A stretch of DNA of 64,000 nt from Hyphococcus sp. (GCA_013002535.1 JABDJK010000059.1:1-64000), one strand, 5' to 3'. Positions 10,703 through 19,820 are shown, counted from the first letter of the stretch. Program-made: numbers and translations. Notes: generated from the letters alone by a model not told the origin.

Positions 10703-10902
10703 GGTGACCGCGACGCATCTAGCGATTTTATCAAGGGAGCGCAATGTCTGCGCAGGAGAATGTGGTCAAATGCCGGTTTTGCGCGCGGACGACGGATTCA
10801 CCGCCGCACGTTGCTGGTTGCGACCGAGTCGCTTACCTTCAAGCGAAGTTGCGGATCGCGCCAATTCCCTAGCTCGCGCGCCATGCGTATTATGGAGATA
10901 TT

Positions 10903-11838
10903 ATGTTCGGCAGGCTGTTAATTCTGGCGTTGGTTTGTGCTGTCGCGGCCTGCGCGACACCGCGCCAATCCATCCCCCGCGGAGACCCGTCGCCCCATTA
11001 CAAGGTCGGCAAACCCTATAAGGTCAACGGCAAATGGTACCGACCGGCGATCGACGATAATTACAACAAAGTTGGGATGGCGTCTTGGTACGGTAAGCAA
11101 TTTCACGGTCGGCAAACCGCGAATGGCGAAATCTTCGATATGAACAAGATGACCGCCGCGCATCCGACCCTGCCGATGCCATCGCTGGTCGAGGTCACCA
11201 ACCTCAAAAACGGCCGCCAAATCGTTGTTCGCGTTAATGACAGGGGGCCGTTTGCCCATAACCGGATCATCGATCTTTCACGCGCGGCGGCGCGACGGCT
11301 CGGCTTTGAGATGAATGGCGTTGCGAAAGTGCGGGTTAAATTCATCGGCCCTGCCGGGCTCGGCGATAGGCCGCCGTCAGGACGGTGGCGCGCTGCGCGT
11401 ATCAGCCCGGCAACACCCAGTCCGGCGCCGTGGCGCGCGCCCGCGCCCACGCCGGAACCAGCTGAGAATGAATCCCGTAGCGCTGATATCACTTCAATTC
11501 TGCGAGAAGTTGAAGATTCGCCGGCGCTAACACCTGGAGGCGAAGAGATCGCCCTGGCGCCCGCGGACCGGAAATCGCGGGAAACGCTGTCAGTATTGTA
11601 TGTCATCCGGGTGGCTGCACTGGCCTCCCTCGCCAATATCGACATTCTGGAGCGCCAACTTTCATCGATTGGACCTTTGCGCATCAGCCGACAAGACCAG
11701 CCGGGCGGTAACTATTTCTACCGTATCAGCATGGGGCCGTTTTACGATGCGGCATCCGCTGATCTAGCCCTTGGGTCCGTTCGCGACGCAGGTTATCCTG
11801 ATGCGGCTTTGGTAACGATTGACCCCAGTGAGGGATAA
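10903..11838 (+). CDS. rlpA: RlpA-family septal ring lytic transglycosylase, lipoprotein with SPOR domain
   Basis: RlpA cleaves glycan strands lacking stem peptides at division sites. The 311-residue protein has a lipoprotein signal with lipobox VAAC (Cys17), a double-psi beta-barrel domain at about 45-150 (MASWYGKQFHGRQTANGE, then VVRVNDRGPF with the catalytic Asp), a Pro-rich linker and a C-terminal SPOR domain (about 230-311) that binds denuded peptidoglycan. A GGAG ribosome site precedes the ATG. It lies 6 bases upstream of the D,D-carboxypeptidase gene, a common pairing in this class. Confidence 0.93.
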   Translation: MFGRLLILALVCAVAACATPRQSIPRGDPSPHYKVGKPYKVNGKWYRPAIDDNYNKVGMASWYGKQFHGRQTANGEIFDMNKMTAAHPTLPMPSLVEVTNLKNGRQIVVRVNDRGPFAHNRIIDLSRAAARRLGFEMNGVAKVRVKFIGPAGLGDRPPSGRWRAARISPATPSPAPWRAPAPTPEPAENESRSADITSILREVEDSPALTPGGEEIALAPADRKSRETLSVLYVIRVAALASLANIDILERQLSSIGPLRISRQDQPGGNYFYRISMGPFYDAASADLALGSVRDAGYPDAALVTIDPSEG

Positions 11839-11844
11839 GAGACA

Positions 11845-13014
11845 ATGAAACCGCCATTTTCCTCAAAAATATTCGGCCTGCTCGCGGGCGCATTCACGCT
11901 CATGGGAACCGTGCTGGCGCAACCGCTGGATACGCCCGCCGAATACGCCATAATCATGGACTATAAATCCGGCGAAATTCTTTACGAAAAGAATTCCCGC
12001 ACACCGACGGCGCCAGCCTCGATGTCCAAATTGATGACCGTCGCCGTCGTTTTCGAGCGGCTAAAAAACGGGTCTTTGAGCCTCGATGATATGTTTTCCG
12101 TCAGCGAGCGGGCCTGGCGCGAGCGCGAAGGCTCAACCATGTGGGTGCGCGTCGATACAGAAATTTCGGTCGAAAATCTCTTGCGCGGCATCATCGTTCA
12201 ATCGGGCAATGACGCGTGCATAGTCGTCGCAGAAAATATTTCCGGATCGGAAGGCGCCTTCGCTGAGTTGATGAACCAAAAGGCGCGCGAGTGGGGAATG
12301 ATGGATTCAACATTTGCCAACGCCAGCGGCCTGCCTCACGAAAATCACAAAATGTCCATGCGTGACCTTGCGCTTTTGACTCGGAAAATCATTAGCGACT
12401 ACGGCGACTATTACGGCATGTTTGCGGAACGCGAATTCACGTGGGAGAAAATTCGCCAGCCTAATCGCAATCCGATTTTAGATATGGTTGACGGCGCTGA
12501 CGGTTTAAAGACCGGTCAAACGGAGGAGTCTGGATACGGGCTTGTCGGATCGGCGATTCAAAATGGCGAACGCCGCATAGTCGTGGTGAATGGCTTGACG
12601 TCCTCGCGCGAGCGAGCAACAGAATCCGCGCGGCTGATCCGGGCAGCATTCAATGACTTTACCAACAAAGTATTTTTTGAGCCCGGCGCGAAAGTCGCCG
12701 AGGCGGTCGTGTTCAAAGGTAAAAACAAGACCGTTCCGCTATATGTTAAGAGTCAGGTCGACCTTTTGCTCCATCGCTCAATGACCGACACTACAAAGGC
12801 AAGCGTTGTATATACCGGCCCAGTTGCAGCGCCAATTCGTGAAGGTCAACAGATTGGATTCTTGCGCGTCCAGAGTGAGGCAGGCGAGGGTAAGGAATAT
12901 CCGCTATATGCGTTGAGCGCCGTCGGAGAACTCGGCGTTCTTGGCAAGATCGGGCTCGCTGCGAAAACCCTATTGGCCAAACCCGAAAAACCGCGAGCAG
13001 AATCCACGCAGTGA
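11845..13014 (+). CDS. D-alanyl-D-alanine carboxypeptidase (penicillin-binding protein 5/6 type)
   Basis: This low-molecular-weight PBP trims the terminal D-Ala from peptidoglycan stem peptides in the periplasm. The S11 peptidase motifs are all present: SMSK (SxxK, near residue 58), SGN (near 121) and KTG (near 223). A signal peptide ends at VLAQ, and a C-terminal PBP5-type beta domain (about 280-365) is followed by a tail that could be amphipathic. The 389-residue length is typical. Its stop overlaps the GTG start of tmk, giving a rlpA-dac-tmk-holB transcription unit. Confidence 0.95.
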   Translation: MKPPFSSKIFGLLAGAFTLMGTVLAQPLDTPAEYAIIMDYKSGEILYEKNSRTPTAPASMSKLMTVAVVFERLKNGSLSLDDMFSVSERAWREREGSTMWVRVDTEISVENLLRGIIVQSGNDACIVVAENISGSEGAFAELMNQKAREWGMMDSTFANASGLPHENHKMSMRDLALLTRKIISDYGDYYGMFAEREFTWEKIRQPNRNPILDMVDGADGLKTGQTEESGYGLVGSAIQNGERRIVVVNGLTSSRERATESARLIRAAFNDFTNKVFFEPGAKVAEAVVFKGKNKTVPLYVKSQVDLLLHRSMTDTTKASVVYTGPVAAPIREGQQIGFLRVQSEAGEGKEYPLYALSAVGELGVLGKIGLAAKTLLAKPEKPRAESTQ

Positions 13015-13661
13015 ATGACGCTGACAATAACAACCTATACGGACGATTTATCAGCTTTGAGGGCGGTGACGGCGTCGGTAAATCGACGCAAATCAAACAC
13101 TTGGCAAAACGGCTAAAGGCAAGCGGCGCCAATGTCGTCGTGACCCGCGAGCCGGGCGGCTCTATTGGAGCAGAGGCCATCCGTGAATTGCTTGTGACAG
13201 GCGACAAAAATCGCTGGTCGCCGCTCACAGAAGCTTTGCTAATGAACGCGGCGCGACGCGATCACGTTGAGACGACCATAATACCGGCGCTTGAACGCGG
13301 TGATACTGTAATAACGGATCGCTTCGCCGACTCGACCATGGCGTACCAGGGTTACGCCGGCGAAATCGGCGTCGATACGGTTGCCACACTGGAAACGATT
13401 TCCATTGGCGACTGCCGCCCGGATTTGACCTTGATCCTGAACGCACCGGTCAAAACAGCGCTGGAGCGTGCAGACACAGGCGGCGGGGAAGGGCGCTTTG
13501 AGGCAAAGGGTCAGGAATTTCAGGAAACGGTTCGGAACGCATTTCTTGAGATCGCGAAAAACAATCCAGACCGTTGTGTTGTGATCAATGCCGCCGGCAC
13601 AATAGACGAAGTGGCAGAGCGAATTTGGGCCGCGGTTTGTGTCCGATGGAGCAGTATGTGA
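13011..13661 (+). CDS. tmk: Thymidylate kinase
   Basis: Tmk phosphorylates dTMP to dTDP for DNA synthesis. The 216-residue protein has Walker A GGDGVGKST (about residues 17-25), the TREPGG dTMP-binding motif near 46, TDRFADSTMAYQG near 105 and a lid region with RADTGGGEGRFE near 155. Translation starts with GTG, whose overlapping TGA ends the carboxypeptidase gene. The 3' end overlaps the holB start by 16 bases. All features are standard. Confidence 0.95.
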   Translation: MNDADNNNLYGRFISFEGGDGVGKSTQIKHLAKRLKASGANVVVTREPGGSIGAEAIRELLVTGDKNRWSPLTEALLMNAARRDHVETTIIPALERGDTVITDRFADSTMAYQGYAGEIGVDTVATLETISIGDCRPDLTLILNAPVKTALERADTGGGEGRFEAKGQEFQETVRNAFLEIAKNNPDRCVVINAAGTIDEVAERIWAAVCVRWSSM

Positions 13662-14686
13662 GTGATGGCAATTTCATCGATCCGCGTGAGCGCCAGACGC
13701 AAATCGGCCGCGCGGAAATTGAACAAAAGCTGCGCCAAACTATGGCCGACGGCGCATTGTCCAGCGGTTGGATAATTGGCGGCCCGAAGGGCGCCGGCAA
13801 GGCAACGTTGGCTTACCGGATCGCGCGGGGACTTCTTGACCCCGGCGCGCTCAAAGACGATCGGTCCTTCGATGCCTCCAAAACATCCCAAGGCGTCAAT
13901 TTGATCGCAAATGCGGCGCACCCGGACCTATTTATCCTGGAGCGCGAGTGGGACGAGAAGAAATCGAAGTACAAGACTGAAATTTCAGTGGATTCTGTTC
14001 GTGAGTTAATTTCTTTTATGAATCGCACAGCAGCATTCGCCGGCGCACGCGTAGCGATTGTCGATACGGCGGACGATCTCAACCGAAATGGCGCCAACGC
14101 GTTGTTGAAAATTTTGGAAGAACCACCCAAAAATTCCGTCATATTATTATTATCGTCGACCCCTGGACGACTGCTCGCAACGATCCGATCGCGCTGCAAG
14201 ACTATTGAATTGCGGCCGGTGGTCGACGAATTGGTTGCTGATTTGGTGCAATCGGAAACAAACGTCAATAAGGATGATGCGCGCACTATCGCCGCCCATG
14301 CTGGCGGGCGTCCGGGATATGCATTGACGCTCGCTATGGAAGAGGGCGCAATTGCCATCAATCTCGCCCATGAATTCCTGCGCGCGTCGGCGGCGGGAGA
14401 TGCGTCCTCGAAAGTTGCGGTGACGCTGGCCAGCAAAGCTGGCGAACAGCATTGGCCGATATTCACTGAAACCGTCCTCAGCGGACTGGTTGATGCGGCT
14501 CGCAAAGGCGCACGCGGGAACAGGGTCGATGGACCGCTAAGCGGCGCTGATCCTGCGTCATTGATCGCTGGATGGCGCGCCTTGAGTGATGTTACAGGTC
14601 GCGGCGCGGCGCTAAACCTCGATAAAGCGCAAATCCTCCATGCCATGTCGTATGATTTGCGCGCGGCGTTGCGTGAAGGCGCATAG
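13646..14686 (+). CDS. holB: DNA polymerase III subunit delta prime
   Basis: HolB is part of the clamp loader that places the sliding clamp on primed DNA. The AAA+ domain shows Walker A GGPKGAGKAT (about residues 43-52) and the ALLKILEEPP sensor region near 150, plus a C-terminal collar domain. There is no four-cysteine zinc module of the E. coli type. I place the start at ATG 13646, inside the tmk end, because the frame upstream of it lies within tmk and lacks family similarity. In many Alphaproteobacteria metG follows; here tatD does. Confidence 0.92.
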   Translation: MEQYVSDGNFIDPRERQTQIGRAEIEQKLRQTMADGALSSGWIIGGPKGAGKATLAYRIARGLLDPGALKDDRSFDASKTSQGVNLIANAAHPDLFILEREWDEKKSKYKTEISVDSVRELISFMNRTAAFAGARVAIVDTADDLNRNGANALLKILEEPPKNSVILLLSSTPGRLLATIRSRCKTIELRPVVDELVADLVQSETNVNKDDARTIAAHAGGRPGYALTLAMEEGAIAINLAHEFLRASAAGDASSKVAVTLASKAGEQHWPIFTETVLSGLVDAARKGARGNRVDGPLSGADPASLIAGWRALSDVTGRGAALNLDKAQILHAMSYDLRAALREGA

Positions 14687-14696
14687 GAAAGTCTCC

Positions 14697-15488
14697 ATGC
14701 TTGTAGACAGTCACGCGAACCTGCATGCTGAAGCTTTTGCCGAAGATCTGAATTCGGTCATCGGCAACGCAAGGGAAGCCGGCGTTGCTTACATGCTGAC
14801 GATTTCAGACAAATTGTCTTCGATAGACGCTATTAAAGCGATTAGCGCTGAACATGAATTCATTTGGCGCAGCGTCGGCGTTCATCCGCATTACGCGGCG
14901 GATTACAAAGATTTGACGGCGGCCAAGCTGATCGAATTGTCCACGGATGCGGATGTCGTCGGTTTTGGCGAGTGCGGCCTAGATTTCCATTACGAATATT
15001 CCGATCGCGCCGTGCAGATTCCGGTTTTCGAAGAGCACATTACCGCGTCGCAGGAAACGCACCTGCCTCTCATCATTCACACTCGAAACGCCGATGACGA
15101 AACGCAATCGCTTCTCACCAGGCGATTTAATGAACGAGAATTTCCACCGCTGCTGCATTGTTATACCGGCGAGAAACCGCTGGCCGAAGCGGTCCTTGAT
15201 ATCGGCGGGTACATTTCATTTTCGGGGATTATTACCTTCAAGAACGCGGGCGATTTACGCGATCTGGTAAAATGGGCGCCGATGGACCGGATAATCGTAG
15301 AAACAGACTGCCCGTATCTGGCTCCTGTGCCGATGCGCGGGCGGCGTTGCGAGCCGGCGCATGTTGCCTATGTCGCTGAGAAAGTCGCGGAGTTAAAAGG
15401 CGTTACCGCCGAGAAAATCGCCTCAGTAACCACCGGGAATTTCTTTCGATTGTTCAGCCGCGCAAAGCGCGATGAGACTTCTTCGTGA
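14697..15488 (+). CDS. TatD family metal-dependent hydrolase
   Basis: TatD proteins are TIM-barrel metal-dependent nucleases; this one is 263 residues, a normal length. Motifs seen are GVHPHYA, VGFGECGLDFHYEYS, LIIHTRNAD, LLHCYTG and ETDCPYLAPVP. The first metal motif is odd: DSHANL (residues 4-9) has Asn where the usual DxHxHL has its second His. This may be a lineage variant or may weaken one metal site. The start at ATG 14697, 10 bases after holB, is chosen because LVDSH must be N-terminal. The stop overlaps the GTG of the next gene. Confidence 0.92.
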   Translation: MLVDSHANLHAEAFAEDLNSVIGNAREAGVAYMLTISDKLSSIDAIKAISAEHEFIWRSVGVHPHYAADYKDLTAAKLIELSTDADVVGFGECGLDFHYEYSDRAVQIPVFEEHITASQETHLPLIIHTRNADDETQSLLTRRFNEREFPPLLHCYTGEKPLAEAVLDIGGYISFSGIITFKNAGDLRDLVKWAPMDRIIVETDCPYLAPVPMRGRRCEPAHVAYVAEKVAELKGVTAEKIASVTTGNFFRLFSRAKRDETSS

Positions 15489-16339
15489 ACGGATCCGACG
15501 AACTTCGTACAACGATACTGGGATGCGGCTCGTCGGGTGGCGTGCCGCGGTTTGGCGGCGCTGACGGGAAGGGCGAGTGGGGCGCTTGCGACCCAGATGA
15601 ACCGAAGAACCGGCGCTCGCGTTGTTCGATTCTTGTAAGCCGGGTTTCAGCCGCCGCCGACAAAACCAATGTTTTGATCGACACATCTCCCGATATGCGC
15701 GAACAATTGTTGGCGGCGCAGTGCGCGGCGCTTGATGCGGTTTTATTTACCCACGACCACGCTGACCAATGTCACGGTATTGATGATTTGCGGGTTTTTG
15801 CGCTGAATATGCGCAAGCGCATGCCTGTTTATCTTGACGAAGAAACCTCGGGCTTCATCGCAAAGCGTTTTCAATATTGCTTCGAGCAAACGCCCGGCAG
15901 TATGTATCCGGCAATACTCGACCGCCGTGAAATTCCGCCAAACGGCGAAGCATTCTCTATTGACGGAAATGCCGGCGCGATATCGATCATTCCATTCTTG
16001 CAATATCACGGCGGCGTCAATTCACTTGGGTTTCGCATCGGTGATATGGCGTATTCCAGCGATGTCGTTGATTTGCCGGACAAGAGTTTTGAAATCTTGG
16101 AGGGCGTTAACACCTGGATTGTAGATGCGCTTCAATACAAGCCGCACAAAACCCATGCGCACCTTGAAAAGACGTTGGAATGGATAGCACGTGTAAAACC
16201 AGAACTAGCGGTGCTGACGAATTTACACATTCACATGGATTATCAGACACTCAAGCGTGAATTGCCCGAAGGCGTTATTCCAGCCTATGACGGTATGGTT
16301 TTGATGGGAAACACTGAACTGCGCGGAGATTACCAATGA
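15485..16339 (+). CDS. MBL-fold metallohydrolase (PhnP-like phosphodiesterase family)
   Basis: The 284-residue protein belongs to the metallo-beta-lactamase superfamily, in the group resembling the PhnP cyclic phosphate phosphodiesterase. The N-terminal GCGSSGGVPR and the metal motif FTHDHADQCHGIDDLR are visible; the canonical HxHxDH reads HDHADQ here, with Gln in place of the last His. A later conserved LTNLHIHMDY supplies further ligands. The gene begins with GTG overlapping the tatD stop, a coupling common in this class. Probable cytoplasmic phosphodiesterase; substrate not determinable. Confidence 0.88.
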   Translation: MNGSDELRTTILGCGSSGGVPRFGGADGKGEWGACDPDEPKNRRSRCSILVSRVSAAADKTNVLIDTSPDMREQLLAAQCAALDAVLFTHDHADQCHGIDDLRVFALNMRKRMPVYLDEETSGFIAKRFQYCFEQTPGSMYPAILDRREIPPNGEAFSIDGNAGAISIIPFLQYHGGVNSLGFRIGDMAYSSDVVDLPDKSFEILEGVNTWIVDALQYKPHKTHAHLEKTLEWIARVKPELAVLTNLHIHMDYQTLKRELPEGVIPAYDGMVLMGNTELRGDYQ

Positions 16340-16740
16340 AATTGGCGTTATTCATCTTGCGGCTGACTTTGACGATATTCTTCGCACTTTGGGCGGCGGA
16401 GAAATTCATCAAACCGGAGACGACGGTCAAAATTTGGGATGCGTTTTATTTGGTCGGAAATTTACCGCTGGAGGCTTCTTATGCAATCGGCGTCATCCAA
16501 TCCATTGTCATCGTGTTATTTTTCTTCGGGATTTTGAAATTTTGGACCTATGGATTTTTAATGGTGACCCACGGGCTTAGCACGTTTTCGACCTATGAGC
16601 GCATCTTTGATCCATTCTCCGGCTCCAATCATTTGTTTTTGGCTGCAATACCGGTGCTCGGCGCCTTGATCGCGCTCTTTATGCTGCGCCATGAAGATAC
16701 GATGCTTACGCTATCGAGCAAGATCCGGGCGCTTAGGTAG
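16336..16740 (+). CDS. DoxX-like small integral membrane protein
   Basis: This 134-residue protein has four hydrophobic segments (about 3-22, 45-68, 72-92 and 98-118) and resembles the DoxX/SURF4-like family. No catalytic residues are identifiable and the function is unknown. The start overlaps the end of the MBL-fold gene by 4 bases (ATGA), so it is the last member of the rlpA-to-MBL run. The following 123 bases, before the convergent ilvE, contain no obvious gene. Confidence 0.75.
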   Translation: MKLALFILRLTLTIFFALWAAEKFIKPETTVKIWDAFYLVGNLPLEASYAIGVIQSIVIVLFFFGILKFWTYGFLMVTHGLSTFSTYERIFDPFSGSNHLFLAAIPVLGALIALFMLRHEDTMLTLSSKIRALR

Positions 16741-16863
16741 CTTAAAGCTTGCCGAGAGCGACAAATTTCAACCAGTCTCGATATGCGTAAAATTTGCGAC
16801 AATATAAATTGTGCAACTTTTGTTTTACCAATCAGTGGCAGTAATAAGCCGTCCAGATATCCC

Positions 16864-17784
16864 CTAAACAGGATCAAGCCAACCATATTTGTCTTCGGTC
16901 TCACCGTTGAACAATCCGAAAAATTTCTGCTGAAGTTTTTTCGTAATCGGCAAATCCAAGTGATTGATTTTGATGCCGTCAACGGAACGCACAGGCGTTA
17001 CTTCCGCGGCTGTGCCCGTCATAAAAATTTCGTCGGCGCCGTAAAGAAATTCGCGCGGAAAGGATTTTTCCTGCACATCGATACCAAGATCATTCAACAG
17101 CGTTATAACCGTATCACGCGTAATTCCATTCAAAATCGAATCTGATGCTGGCGGCGTCACAACTTTGCCGTCGTTGATAACAAACAAATTTTCGCCCGCC
17201 CCTTCACTAACAGTGCCGTTGTGCGCAAGGCCAATACCTTCTGCATATCCATGCTTTTTTGCTTCGACGCTGATCAGGCGACTCGATAAGTAATTCCCGC
17301 CCGCCTTCACACCTGCCGGAACGGTTCCCGGCGCCATTCGCCGCCAACTGGAGATGGCGACATCGACGCCGTTCTTCATGCCGTCTTCGCCGAGATAAGC
17401 GCCCCATGGAAATGCAGAAATTACAACATCTGTCGGCGCGGCTAGCGACGAAGGGCCCATTTCGCCATATCCAAGAAATGCGATTGGGCGAATATACGCG
17501 GACTTCAGACCATTTTCGCGAACGATATCGCGACACGCCGCCATGATTTCGTCTTGTGAATACGGCAAATCAAAATGATATACCGATGCAGAATAAAAGA
17601 ACCGTTTGATATGCTCCGGATTACGGAACACGCATACGCCTTTGTTTGGTGTTTCATAGGCGCGCATGCCTTCGAACACAGAGGTGCCGTAATGGAGGCC
17701 ATGGGTCAAAACGTGCGTTGTCGCTTCCGCCCATGGAATCATCTTTCCGTTGCGCCAGATTAGTTCGGTTTCCTGAATCGCCAT
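16864..17784 (-). CDS. ilvE: Branched-chain-amino-acid aminotransferase
   Basis: IlvE performs the final transamination in Leu, Ile and Val synthesis using PLP. The 306-residue protein carries the class IV signature: FEGMRAY near residue 38, VKAGGNYLSS with the PLP-binding lysine near 160, SEGAGENLFV near 195, GITRDTVI and GTAAEVTPVRSVDG near 260. It is transcribed alone toward the DoxX-like gene. The ending GETEDKYGWLDPV matches the IlvE family, rather than D-amino-acid transaminase or PabC. Confidence 0.94.
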   Translation of the reverse strand: MAIQETELIWRNGKMIPWAEATTHVLTHGLHYGTSVFEGMRAYETPNKGVCVFRNPEHIKRFFYSASVYHFDLPYSQDEIMAACRDIVRENGLKSAYIRPIAFLGYGEMGPSSLAAPTDVVISAFPWGAYLGEDGMKNGVDVAISSWRRMAPGTVPAGVKAGGNYLSSRLISVEAKKHGYAEGIGLAHNGTVSEGAGENLFVINDGKVVTPPASDSILNGITRDTVITLLNDLGIDVQEKSFPREFLYGADEIFMTGTAAEVTPVRSVDGIKINHLDLPITKKLQQKFFGLFNGETEDKYGWLDPV

Positions 17785-17958
17785 ACCAACATATCCTTGA
17801 TTTGAAGGAGAGATTTTAATTCCAATTCATCGGCTGATACAATCCGGCCGACAGCACGATATGCAATTTAGCAGGAAGCATTGTGCATTCGTGGTAAGAC
17901 CGTCAGAATCGCCGAACTAGCGCCTAAAATGATATTAAATTCTAATCCCGCGGTGCTT

Positions 17959-18792
17959 ATGAAACGCAATCAGGAACAGAAATTGCCCAATTACCTTAAC
18001 CACGATCATGCTCGAATTGATGCATTACTAGAGCTGATGGCTCGATTGCGAAACCCGGTCAGCGGTTGTCCGTGGGATCTGGATCAGGATTTCAAGTCAG
18101 TCGCACCACACACTATTGAAGAAGCCTATGAGGTCGCTGATGCAATTGAGCGCGGCGAATATGATGAACTGAAGTCGGAGCTTGGCGACCTTCTGTTTCA
18201 AGTCGTTTTTCATTCGCAAATTGCAACCGAACAGAAATTGTTTTCATTCGGCGACGTTGTCCGTTCGGTAACCGAAAAAATGATAGACCGGCATCCGCAC
18301 GTTTTTGCTGACGATAATGCCTTCAATAAAGAAACCCATCATCAAATATGGGAAACGCGAAAATCGGATGAGCGAAAAGCTTCCGGTCACACCAGCCTTA
18401 TGGATGATATCCCGGTTGCGCTCCCAGCTGTTTCACGATCGGTCAAAATACAAAAACGTGCAGCGACCATTGGTTTTGACTGGACAGAATTAAAGGATGT
18501 CTGCGGCAAAATTTCAGAAGAAATTGATGAGCTTCATACCGCAGTGAATGGCGATCAGATCGATGAAATCGAAGACGAAATTGGCGACGCGTTGTTCGCC
18601 ATCATTAATCTGGCGAGGCACAAGCGACTGGATCCCGAGCGAGCGCTGCGACGAACAAACGATAAATTTATGCGTCGTTTCCGGTATATCGAACAACAAT
18701 TGACGGCACGAAACGAAGATTTATCCAAGACCAGTTTGGAGGAGATGGAGGAGTTATGGCAGGACGCAAAACAATTGGAACGAGAGGCATAA
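17959..18792 (+). CDS. mazG: Nucleoside triphosphate pyrophosphohydrolase
   Basis: MazG hydrolyses NTPs and dNTPs to monophosphates and pyrophosphate, clearing aberrant nucleotides. Two MazG domains are visible: the first with GCPWDLDQDF and EEAYEVADAIE followed by ELGDLLFQV (metal-binding EExxE...ExxD), the second with EEIDELHTAV and EIGDALFAI. I choose ATG 17959 (277 residues, close to the family's roughly 265); upstream ATG 17929 or TTG 17881 would add unconserved residues. The 3' end overlaps the PEGA lipoprotein gene by 37 bases. Confidence 0.92.
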   Translation: MKRNQEQKLPNYLNHDHARIDALLELMARLRNPVSGCPWDLDQDFKSVAPHTIEEAYEVADAIERGEYDELKSELGDLLFQVVFHSQIATEQKLFSFGDVVRSVTEKMIDRHPHVFADDNAFNKETHHQIWETRKSDERKASGHTSLMDDIPVALPAVSRSVKIQKRAATIGFDWTELKDVCGKISEEIDELHTAVNGDQIDEIEDEIGDALFAIINLARHKRLDPERALRRTNDKFMRRFRYIEQQLTARNEDLSKTSLEEMEELWQDAKQLEREA

Positions 18793-19097
18793 GGTCTTCT
18801 CTTGCCCTCGCAATGTTTGCAATGCTGTCGGCGTGCGCAACTATCCGCAATGCGGCAACGGTAGATATCCGCAGTGAGCCAACTGGTGCGCTTGTGACCG
18901 TTGACGGTGTTGGCGAGTGCGAAACCCCCTGCTCTATTCGTGTCGATGTGCAGCGTTCCGCGACGGTGGCGAAAGCTGGATATTTACCGGTAAGGATCCG
19001 CCTGTCACCGGGATTGCGAGAATACCAAATCAAGATGGAATTAGCTGCTGCATCTGAGGACGTCGATGCCGTCATGCTCGGCGATATTGATGAGTGA
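18756..19097 (+). CDS. PEGA-domain small lipoprotein
   Basis: The predicted protein is 113 residues. A hydrophobic leader ends in lipobox AMLSAC (Cys near 27), then one PEGA-type repeat follows: VDIRSEPTGALVTVDG then ETPCSIRVDV, a domain found in surface or periplasmic proteins. The gene overlaps mazG by 37 bases; a later ATG at 18813 would leave too short a leader. The role is unknown, probably envelope-associated. Two tRNA-Arg genes lie directly downstream on the opposite strand. Confidence 0.72.
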   Translation: MAGRKTIGTRGIRSSLALAMFAMLSACATIRNAATVDIRSEPTGALVTVDGVGECETPCSIRVDVQRSATVAKAGYLPVRIRLSPGLREYQIKMELAAASEDVDAVMLGDIDE

Positions 19098-19101
19098 AAA
19101 T

Positions 19102-19178
19102 TGGCGACCCCGGTAGGACTCGAACCTACAACCCTCGGCTTCGAAGGCCGATGCTCTATCCAATTGAGCTACGGAGCC
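19102..19178 (-). tRNA. tRNA-Arg (anticodon TCG)
   Basis: The minus strand folds as a 77-nt tRNA with acceptor GGCTCCG, an anticodon stem TCGGC/GCCGA with loop CTTCGAA (anticodon TCG), T-loop GGTTCGAGTCC and encoded CCA. It differs at only about seven positions from the tRNA-Arg(TCT) 33 bases away. A TCG Arg anticodon is less usual, because CGA is normally read by ACG (inosine). Confidence 0.95.
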
Positions 19179-19211
19179 GTTTGTTTATCCTTTAGCCTAG
19201 CGATCATTGTT

Positions 19212-19288
19212 TGGCGACCCCGGCAGGACTCGAACCTGCAACCGTCGGCTTAGAAGGCCGGTGCTCTATCCAATTGAGCTACGGGGCC
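19212..19288 (-). tRNA. tRNA-Arg (anticodon TCT)
   Basis: A 77-nt tRNA on the minus strand with acceptor GGCCCCG, anticodon loop CTTCTAA (anticodon TCT, reading AGA/AGG), GGTTCGAGTCC T-arm and encoded CCA. The outermost anticodon-stem pair is a C-A mismatch (CCGGC against GCCGA), unlike its near-identical neighbour. It lies 9 bases from the end of the complex I subunit gene. Confidence 0.95.
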
Positions 19289-19297
19289 GTGAAAATG

Positions 19298-19603
19298 CTA
19301 ATGCGTCCAGGGTTGGCGTCTTTTGAACGCAAAATTGTCTGAATACGTTTTCGGTTCCCGCACGGGCTCTTGTGATTCGACCACATAAAAAGGAATGCCA
19401 TTCTTTTCGGCATAACGAACGGCCGCATCCTTCGATTCAAATTTTAGTGCGTTACTGGCGTCGCCGCCCTCGGCGCTAGTCCATCCCATGAGCGGGTCAC
19501 CTGATCGGCGTTTGGTCTCGTCGAATTCCAATAACCACACATTTTTTCGGCTGCGACCGGATTGCATTGCGCTCTTTTTGGGCGAGTATATTTTTGCAAA
19601 CAT
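19298..19603 (-). CDS. Complex I accessory subunit (NDUFS4 / ETC complex I family)
   Basis: This 101-residue protein matches the small NDUFS4-like (18 kDa) family found in Alphaproteobacteria and mitochondria, a peripheral subunit of NADH:ubiquinone oxidoreductase. Characteristic features are the N-terminal KIYSPKKSAMQSG, WLLEFDE, the central DPLMGWTSAEG, AVRYAEKNGI and the C-terminal YSDNFAFKRRQPWTH. It is monocistronic, between tRNA-Arg and tRNA-Pro, a place often seen for this gene. No signal or membrane segment is present. Confidence 0.92.
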   Translation of the reverse strand: MFAKIYSPKKSAMQSGRSRKNVWLLEFDETKRRSGDPLMGWTSAEGGDASNALKFESKDAAVRYAEKNGIPFYVVESQEPVREPKTYSDNFAFKRRQPWTH

Positions 19604-19645
19604 ATTATCTCAGCTCAAAATCGACGCCGGGCCGGCATTTCATAG

Positions 19646-19722
<77 letters not shown>

Positions 19723-19820
19723 AACGGTACGGCATTCTTGCATTTGGCGTAATTTGTAAAGCGCTTTATTGAAAATATGCGTTGAATTTTTGAATTTTTC
19801 CGCAAAACCGAGAAAAATGT

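Noticed and set aside
13813-14646. 277-codon minus-strand frame opposite holB
   Set aside because: An antisense shadow with Ser/Arg-rich composition and no recognisable domain.
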